A stretch of DNA of 64,000 nt from Bifidobacteriaceae bacterium (GTDB lineage Bacteria > Actinomycetota > Actinomycetes > Actinomycetales > WQXJ01), in NCBI GenBank assembly GCA_031267825.1, contig JAIRYJ010000024.1, positions 33,244 through 97,243 of the forward strand. The letters are read 5' to 3'. The translations under genes were made by a program, and so were the position numbers. The notes beneath the pieces were generated by a model. It did not search any database, had not been told where the DNA came from, and saw only the letters and a list, made by a program, of their open reading frames with translations. This document shows positions 59,900 to 64,000 of the stretch, one piece after another (positions within the stretch are counted from its first letter, which is position 1; every line of letters begins with the position of its first letter).

Positions 59900-60670
59900 G
59901 TGAAAGGCGACCAACGGCGCCAAGCGATACTCGAGTTGCTGCTGTTTAGCGACGCGGTCGGCATCGTCCAACTGGCTGAACGTTTCGCCGTCTCACACAT
60001 GACCATCCGGCGTGACCTGGAACTTCTGTCCGGGCATGTGACCGTGCGGCGCGGGCTGGTGCGGCTGGCGCGATCCTCAGCCACCGAACCGCGCTACGCC
60101 GCCAAACAACGGCTCAACGCGCCACTCAAAGCGTTGATCGCCCGCTACGCGGCGGAACATTTTGTCCAAGACGGTGATGTGGTGCTGCTCGAAGGCGGCA
60201 CCACCGTGACCGCCATGGCCAGGCATTTGAGAGGAAAAACCGGGCTCACAGTGGTGACCAACGGCCTCTACACGCTGAACGAGCTAGCTCGCCTCCAGCC
60301 CGAAGTCACCGTTGTGTCAACTGGTGGCGTGTTGCGGGACGGCGCGTTCACATTCGTTGGCCCGGCAGCGGAACAACATCTGGCCGGGATTCACGCCAAA
60401 ACACTGTTCGCCTCGGCCACTGGATTCACCGCGGGGCGGGGTTTCACTGACCCGAACCCGCTCGAAGCTCAAATCCGCCGAGTCATGGTGGAACGGGCTG
60501 AGCGGGTGGTGATGCTGCTGGATTCGTCCAAATTTGGGGTGGTTTCGCTGGTCACAGTCGCGTCAGCGAATGGTGTTGATCTGCTGGTGACTGATACGGG
60601 CGCACCTGAGGAAGAACTGGCTCGACTGCGCCAGGCGGGCGTTAGCGTCCATCTGGTGGCCGCTCCCTAA
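59900..60670 (+). CDS. DeoR family transcriptional regulator
   Basis: 256 residues from GTG 59900. Helix-turn-helix: RRQAILELLLFSDAVGIVQL, AERFAVSHMTIRRDLELLSG, TVRRGLVRLA. DeoRC sensor: VVLLEGGTTVTAMARHLRGK, TVVTNGLYTLNELARL, VVSTGGVLRDGAFTFVGPAA, MLLDSSKFGVVSLVTVAS. Divergent from the isomerase operon, which it probably controls by sensing a phosphorylated sugar. It differs clearly from the gal-linked DeoR. Confidence 0.92.
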   Translation: MKGDQRRQAILELLLFSDAVGIVQLAERFAVSHMTIRRDLELLSGHVTVRRGLVRLARSSATEPRYAAKQRLNAPLKALIARYAAEHFVQDGDVVLLEGGTTVTAMARHLRGKTGLTVVTNGLYTLNELARLQPEVTVVSTGGVLRDGAFTFVGPAAEQHLAGIHAKTLFASATGFTAGRGFTDPNPLEAQIRRVMVERAERVVMLLDSSKFGVVSLVTVASANGVDLLVTDTGAPEEELARLRQAGVSVHLVAAP

Positions 60671-60692
60671 ACCGCGGCGGGTCAATCTGGAC

Positions 60693-60844
60693 CGGGCGTG
60701 TGACGTTCCGCGTCAAGATGTTTGACGTCGAGGCAAACGCAAACTAATTCCCCGGAGGAATTAGTTGACGGGCGTGTGACGTTCCGCGTCAAGATGTTTG
60801 ACGTCGAGGCAAACGCAAACTAATTCCCCGGAGGAATTAGTTGA
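60693..60844 (+). repeat. 76-bp perfect tandem duplication containing two hairpins
   Basis: Two identical 76-base units (60693-60768, 60769-60844) are followed by the first bases of a third. Each unit holds CGTCAA-GATGT-TTGACG and AACTAATTCC-CCGGA-GGAATTAGTT (perfect 10-bp stem). It fills the middle of the 285-base gap between deoR and trpS, with no ORF. The AT-rich 10-bp hairpin could be a duplicated terminator. Confidence 0.85.
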
Positions 60845-60919
60845 CGGGCGGGCCGTGCCGGTGGCCCAGTCAGTCCGCCCTCAAACCGCTGGGGCAGGGA
60901 CATCAATGGCCGGTGGGAA

Positions 60920-60948
60920 TTGGGCCTCAGACAGGCACCTGTCACAAT
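60920..60948 (+). promoter_or_regulatory. Promoter of trpS (leaderless type)
   Basis: TTGGGC, a 17-base spacer, CACAAT, then exactly 7 bases to ATG 60956. No ribosome-binding site is present. The geometry fits a leaderless mRNA. Confidence 0.5.
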
Positions 60949-60955
60949 GTTCTGC

Positions 60956-61963
60956 ATGCCAAGACTGAGGGCCTTTTCCGGGATCCAACCAACCGCCGAT
61001 TCGCTTCACCTAGGTAACTACCTCGGAGCCTTGCGCCAATGGATCGACCTGCAAAGCAGCTATGACTGTGTCTATTCAGTGGTTGACCTGCACGCCCTGA
61101 CCGTCACACCAGATCCTGAAGCGCTGCGCCGCCGGGTCCGGGTGACCGCCGCCCAGTTCCTGGCCGCCGGAGTTGACCCCGATCAATCAGTTCTGTTCGT
61201 CCAGTCCCAAGTACCCCAACACAGCCAACTGACTTGGCTGCTGAACTGCGTCACCGGCTTCGGTGAAGCCAGCCGGATGACCCAATTCAAGGACAAAGCG
61301 GCCAAAATCGGCGAACAAGGCGTCACGGTTGGACTATTCGACTACCCAGTGCTGATGGCGGCGGACATTCTGGCCTATGACGCGCATGTTGTGCCCGTCG
61401 GTGAGGATCAGCGCCAGCACATCGAACTGAGCCGGACCCTAGCCAACCGGCTCAACGCCCGTTTTGGCGAAGGCACCGCTCAAGTACCAGAAGCACTGAT
61501 CATCAAAGAAACAGCCCGGATCTTTGATCTGCGTGAACCGAACGCCAAAATGTCCAAGACCGGCCACCCGGCCGGAATCATAGAACTACTGGATGATCCC
61601 AAGACAATCACCAAACGGATCAAATCAGCTGTCACCGATTCCGGTACTGAGGTGGCTTGGGATCCGGTGGCCAAGCCAGGCTTGGCGAACCTGCTGGCGA
61701 TCTATTCGGCCCTGACTGGGCAGCCCGTCCAAACCCTGGTTGAGCAGTATCAAGGCAAGCTTTACGGCCATCTCAAAGCTGACCTGGCCGAGGTGGTGGT
61801 TGAGGCCTTACGGCCGATCCGTCGCCGGACAGCCGATCTGCTAGACGACCCGTCCGAACTTGACCGCATCCTTGACCAAGGCAAAGACAAGGCCAGAGGC
61901 ATAGCCCAAGGGGTTTATGGGCGGATCGCGGAACGTTTTGGGCTAGCCGTCCAGGAGGCCTGA
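60956..61963 (+). CDS. trpS: Tryptophanyl-tRNA synthetase
   Basis: 335 residues, class I synthetase. ATG 60956 gives MPRLRAFSGIQPTADSLHLG; HIGH equivalent HLGNYLGALRQW, KMSKS equivalent NAKMSKTGHPAG, plus MTQFKDKAAKIGEQGVTVGL and ILAYDAHVVPVGEDQRQHIE for tryptophan and AMP binding. Charges tRNA-Trp. The order trpS, 2'-5' RNA ligase is common in actinomycetes. Confidence 0.96.
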   Translation: MPRLRAFSGIQPTADSLHLGNYLGALRQWIDLQSSYDCVYSVVDLHALTVTPDPEALRRRVRVTAAQFLAAGVDPDQSVLFVQSQVPQHSQLTWLLNCVTGFGEASRMTQFKDKAAKIGEQGVTVGLFDYPVLMAADILAYDAHVVPVGEDQRQHIELSRTLANRLNARFGEGTAQVPEALIIKETARIFDLREPNAKMSKTGHPAGIIELLDDPKTITKRIKSAVTDSGTEVAWDPVAKPGLANLLAIYSALTGQPVQTLVEQYQGKLYGHLKADLAEVVVEALRPIRRRTADLLDDPSELDRILDQGKDKARGIAQGVYGRIAERFGLAVQEA

Positions 61964-62007
61964 CCTATGGCGAATCACCCCAAGCGGCCCACCGAAGGAT
62001 GCCCGCG

Positions 62008-62592
62008 ATGAGGCTCCCAGCACTGCGGCTGGGGCAGGTCCTGCTAGGCGCCGCCCTCCTGGTGCCGTCACCCTTGGCGGACGAGTTACGCCAGATCAGG
62101 CGCGGTCTGGGCGATCCAGAGGATTCACCAGCCCACATCACCCTGCTGCCGCCCACTCCAGTGGCCGCCTGCCAGGTGGAGACGGTCGCCAGCCGGATCG
62201 CCCGGCGGGCTGAACAATTCGGCACCTTCCGGGTTCATCTCCGGGGCACGGCCACCTTCCGCCCAGTCAGCCCAGTGGTGTACGCCGAACTAGTCGAAGG
62301 CTTCAACCAATGCCTGGCCCTAGAAGCCCTCATCCGGCCGGCCGTCGGCCAAACCGAGCAGCGCTTCCCCTACTATCCGCATGTCACAGTCGCTAACGGC
62401 TGCGATGACCAAGCCCTAGATCAGGCGCAAAGCGCCATGGCTTACATTGACACGGCGTTCAGAGTCGAGGCGGTGGCTTTTTGTTTACTGAACCATGACG
62501 GCAACTGGCGTGACATCAGGCACTTGGCTTTGGGCGGGGACCGTCAAATGCCATTGGACGATGCCGCCCCCAGACGCGGGGAGGCCGCATGA
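62008..62592 (+). CDS. 2'-5' RNA ligase / 2H phosphoesterase family protein
   Basis: 194 residues from ATG 62008 (MRLPALRLGQVLLGAALLVP); ATG 61999 is three codons earlier. The two H-x-T motifs of the 2H superfamily are present: SPAHITLLPP and YYPHVTVANG. Such proteins hydrolyse or ligate 2'-5' RNA bonds or cyclic phosphates; the true substrate in actinomycetes is unknown. Overlaps manC by ATGA. Confidence 0.87.
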   Translation: MRLPALRLGQVLLGAALLVPSPLADELRQIRRGLGDPEDSPAHITLLPPTPVAACQVETVASRIARRAEQFGTFRVHLRGTATFRPVSPVVYAELVEGFNQCLALEALIRPAVGQTEQRFPYYPHVTVANGCDDQALDQAQSAMAYIDTAFRVEAVAFCLLNHDGNWRDIRHLALGGDRQMPLDDAAPRRGEAA

Positions 62593-63725
62593 GTTCGCCG
62601 TTGCCCGGGTTTGGAGTCATCATTCCGGCGGGCGGGGCAGGTAAACGGCTCTGGCCAATTTCAACCGCGGCCAGGCCTAAATTCCTGCTTGACCTGACCG
62701 GGCAGGGACGTAGTTTGCTGCGGCAAGCCTGGGACAGGCTGGAACCATTGGCTGGCGCCGGCCAGGTCACGGTTGTGACGGGAGAAGCTCACGTCCCAGC
62801 GGTGACCGCCCAGCTAGCTGGTTTACGGGCGGATAACCTGATCGCCGAACCTAGGCCGCATGATTCGATGCCTGCCATAGCGTTGGCCGCCGCGATAATG
62901 CGCCAACGGATCGGCGAAGTCGTCCTGGGGTCCTTCGCGGCTGACCATGTCATCGGTGACGTGGCGGCCTTCAATAAGGCTGTTGAGGCGGCTTACCTGA
63001 CGGCCAAGCAAGGTCTGATCGCGACCATCGGGATCAAACCAACTGAACCTTCGCAAGCCTACGGTTATATCGCGGACGGTGAACCACTCGGCTTAGACAA
63101 GGCGCCACGGGTCAAGTATGCCGCCGCTTTCAAGGAGAAGCCTGACCAGGCCACGGCCGAGGCTTATCTGAAAACTGGGCGTTACCGCTGGAACGCGGGC
63201 ATGTTCGTTTTCCGGGCCAGTCTGCTGTTCGAACTGTTACATCAATGGCAGCCGGAGCTGGCGGCCGGGATTGACGAACTGGCGGCGGTCTGGGACACAC
63301 CGAAGCGGGCCGAGGCGCTTGAACGGATCTGGCCTGAACTGCCCAGCATCGCGATTGACTACGCGGTGGCCGAACCAGCCGCCAAGGCTGGCTTGATGGC
63401 GACTGTGCCCGGCGATTTTCCTTGGAGTGACCTCGGAAGTTACGACTCGCTCAGGCAAGCCACGAAAGACGGTTCACTGCGTCTAGTGCCGGGTGAACCA
63501 GCCATTTTGGACGGTTCGGCGGGCAGTTTTGTGGTCAGTCAAACTGGCCAGACGGTGGCGTTGTTGGGCGTACCGGACATAGTTGTGGCGGTCAGTGGTG
63601 ATGTGGTTCTGGTAGCGGGCAAGGATCAGGCAGAGCGGATCAAGGATTTGGCCTCAGAGGCGGGCCGAAATACCAGAAGCGGGCTGAAACACCTAAGCCG
63701 GACCGAGATATCAGAGGCGGACTGA
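62589..63725 (+). CDS. manC: Mannose-1-phosphate guanylyltransferase
   Basis: 378 residues. Makes GDP-mannose for glycolipids, lipoglycans and glycoproteins. N-terminal nucleotide loop GVIIPAGGAGKRLWPISTAA with RPKFLLDL; substrate motifs GSFAADHVIGD, EKPDQATAEAYLKTGRYRWN, NAGMFVFRASLLFELL, and GDFPWSDLGSYDSL. The C-terminal cupin isomerase found in bifunctional versions is missing, while a separate cupin of that type is encoded at 58691-59083. Confidence 0.94.
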   Translation: MSSPLPGFGVIIPAGGAGKRLWPISTAARPKFLLDLTGQGRSLLRQAWDRLEPLAGAGQVTVVTGEAHVPAVTAQLAGLRADNLIAEPRPHDSMPAIALAAAIMRQRIGEVVLGSFAADHVIGDVAAFNKAVEAAYLTAKQGLIATIGIKPTEPSQAYGYIADGEPLGLDKAPRVKYAAAFKEKPDQATAEAYLKTGRYRWNAGMFVFRASLLFELLHQWQPELAAGIDELAAVWDTPKRAEALERIWPELPSIAIDYAVAEPAAKAGLMATVPGDFPWSDLGSYDSLRQATKDGSLRLVPGEPAILDGSAGSFVVSQTGQTVALLGVPDIVVAVSGDVVLVAGKDQAERIKDLASEAGRNTRSGLKHLSRTEISEAD

Positions 63726-63811
63726 GATACCAGATGGCGAGGAGCCTCACAGAATAGTGAGCGCGAAACCTGATGTGGTGCCTCACACGTTTTGAGCGCG
63801 TAAGGCTTGCG

Positions 63812-64000
63812 TCATCTGGTTGTCGCCAATCGTTTGATTGACGGTTCTAATCCTGCCATGTCGAGCTTGCGGGCGTCCGCGAACGCGGTGGTCTTGGCGC
63901 GCGCGAGTTCGGTGAGCTTGGCTTGTATGGCGGTGATCCGCCTGGTCAGGTCCGCCGGGTTGACGCCCTTGATCCGGTCCTCTACCGCGGCCGCCTGGGC
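63812..64000 (-). CDS. C-terminal end of an unidentified protein (partial)
   Basis: An open minus-strand frame enters from the right edge and stops at 63812; 62 residues are visible: AAAVEDRIKGVNPADLTRRI, TAIQAKLTELARAKTTAFAD, ARKLDMAGLEPSIKRLATTR. Strongly helical, basic, coiled-coil-like, with unusually high CGC/CTC/GCG codon use compared with manC. It could be the end of a plasmid/mobile-element protein, but no motif is decisive. No gene is seen at 63726-63811. Confidence 0.55.
   Translation of the reverse strand, partial: AQAAAVEDRIKGVNPADLTRRITAIQAKLTELARAKTTAFADARKLDMAGLEPSIKRLATTR

Noticed and set aside
60693..60844. Possible CRISPR array
   Set aside because: Two directly adjacent identical 76-base units with no spacers; this is a tandem duplication.

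Overview
The window looks like chromosomal DNA of a GC-rich Gram-positive actinomycete. The evidence is the tatD / G5-domain hydrolase / rsmA / ispE order, ftsZ-pgeF-sepF-yggT-divIVA without ftsA, a PriA-type HisA, a DUF3046 gene, a DtxR/IdeR-type iron box, frequent GTG starts, and promoters whose -10 box sits 7 bp before the start codon (leaderless mRNA). I cannot name a genus. I found no rRNA, tRNA, CRISPR array, intact transposase or prophage gene.

Layout. 1-3 kb: the N-terminus of a peptide-type binding lipoprotein (minus), then a serine hydrolase bracketed by two copies of one hairpin repeat. 3-7 kb: tatD, a DUF348/G5 wall hydrolase, rsmA, ispE. 7.1-15.6 kb (minus): an eight-gene iron-uptake operon (FTR1 permease, P19 lipoprotein, DUF2318 membrane protein, two MacB-like permeases, an ATPase, an FMN-binding lipoprotein, ApbE) behind a DtxR-type box. 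16-22.5 kb: a peptide/nickel-type ABC importer in which one permease and both ATPases are a single protein. 22.6-26.4 kb: a PH-domain protein, a PduS/RnfC-like flavo-iron-sulfur protein, MarR and TetR regulators, DUF3046 and a small ORF. 26.5-35.5 kb: division cluster, lspA, rluD, dnaE. 36-42.4 kb: an orphan PIN toxin and hisD-hisC-hisB-unknown-hisH-priA. 42.4-45.8 kb: infC-rpmI-rplT with a structured leader, then a SpoU methyltransferase. 46-52.6 kb: aldo/keto reductase, glyA-folD, an ABC-2 exporter, exonuclease III. 52.7-60.7 kb (mostly minus): deoR-galT-galK, and a sugar-phosphate operon (cupin phosphoglucose isomerase, cupin mannose-6-P isomerase, ManA fusion, broken sugar kinase) facing a second DeoR regulator. 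61-63.7 kb: trpS, 2'-5' RNA ligase, manC. The right edge holds the end of an unidentified minus-strand gene.

How it fits together. Most of the window is housekeeping. The most system-like block is the iron operon: covalent flavinylation (ApbE plus an SGAT-bearing lipoprotein) is encoded with an FTR1/P19 iron importer and a cysteine-rich membrane protein. This suggests extracytoplasmic electron transfer, possibly ferric reduction, coupled to uptake; that coupling is inference. A second theme runs through the window: conserved proteins (HisD, IF3, FtsZ, TrmH, GalT, the ABC-2 ATPase, ApbE, a MacB-like permease, the fused importer) carry long Pro/Ala/Ser/Thr-rich tails or insertions, some still visible as tandem DNA repeats. 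Several short palindromic or tandem repeats occupy intergenic gaps.
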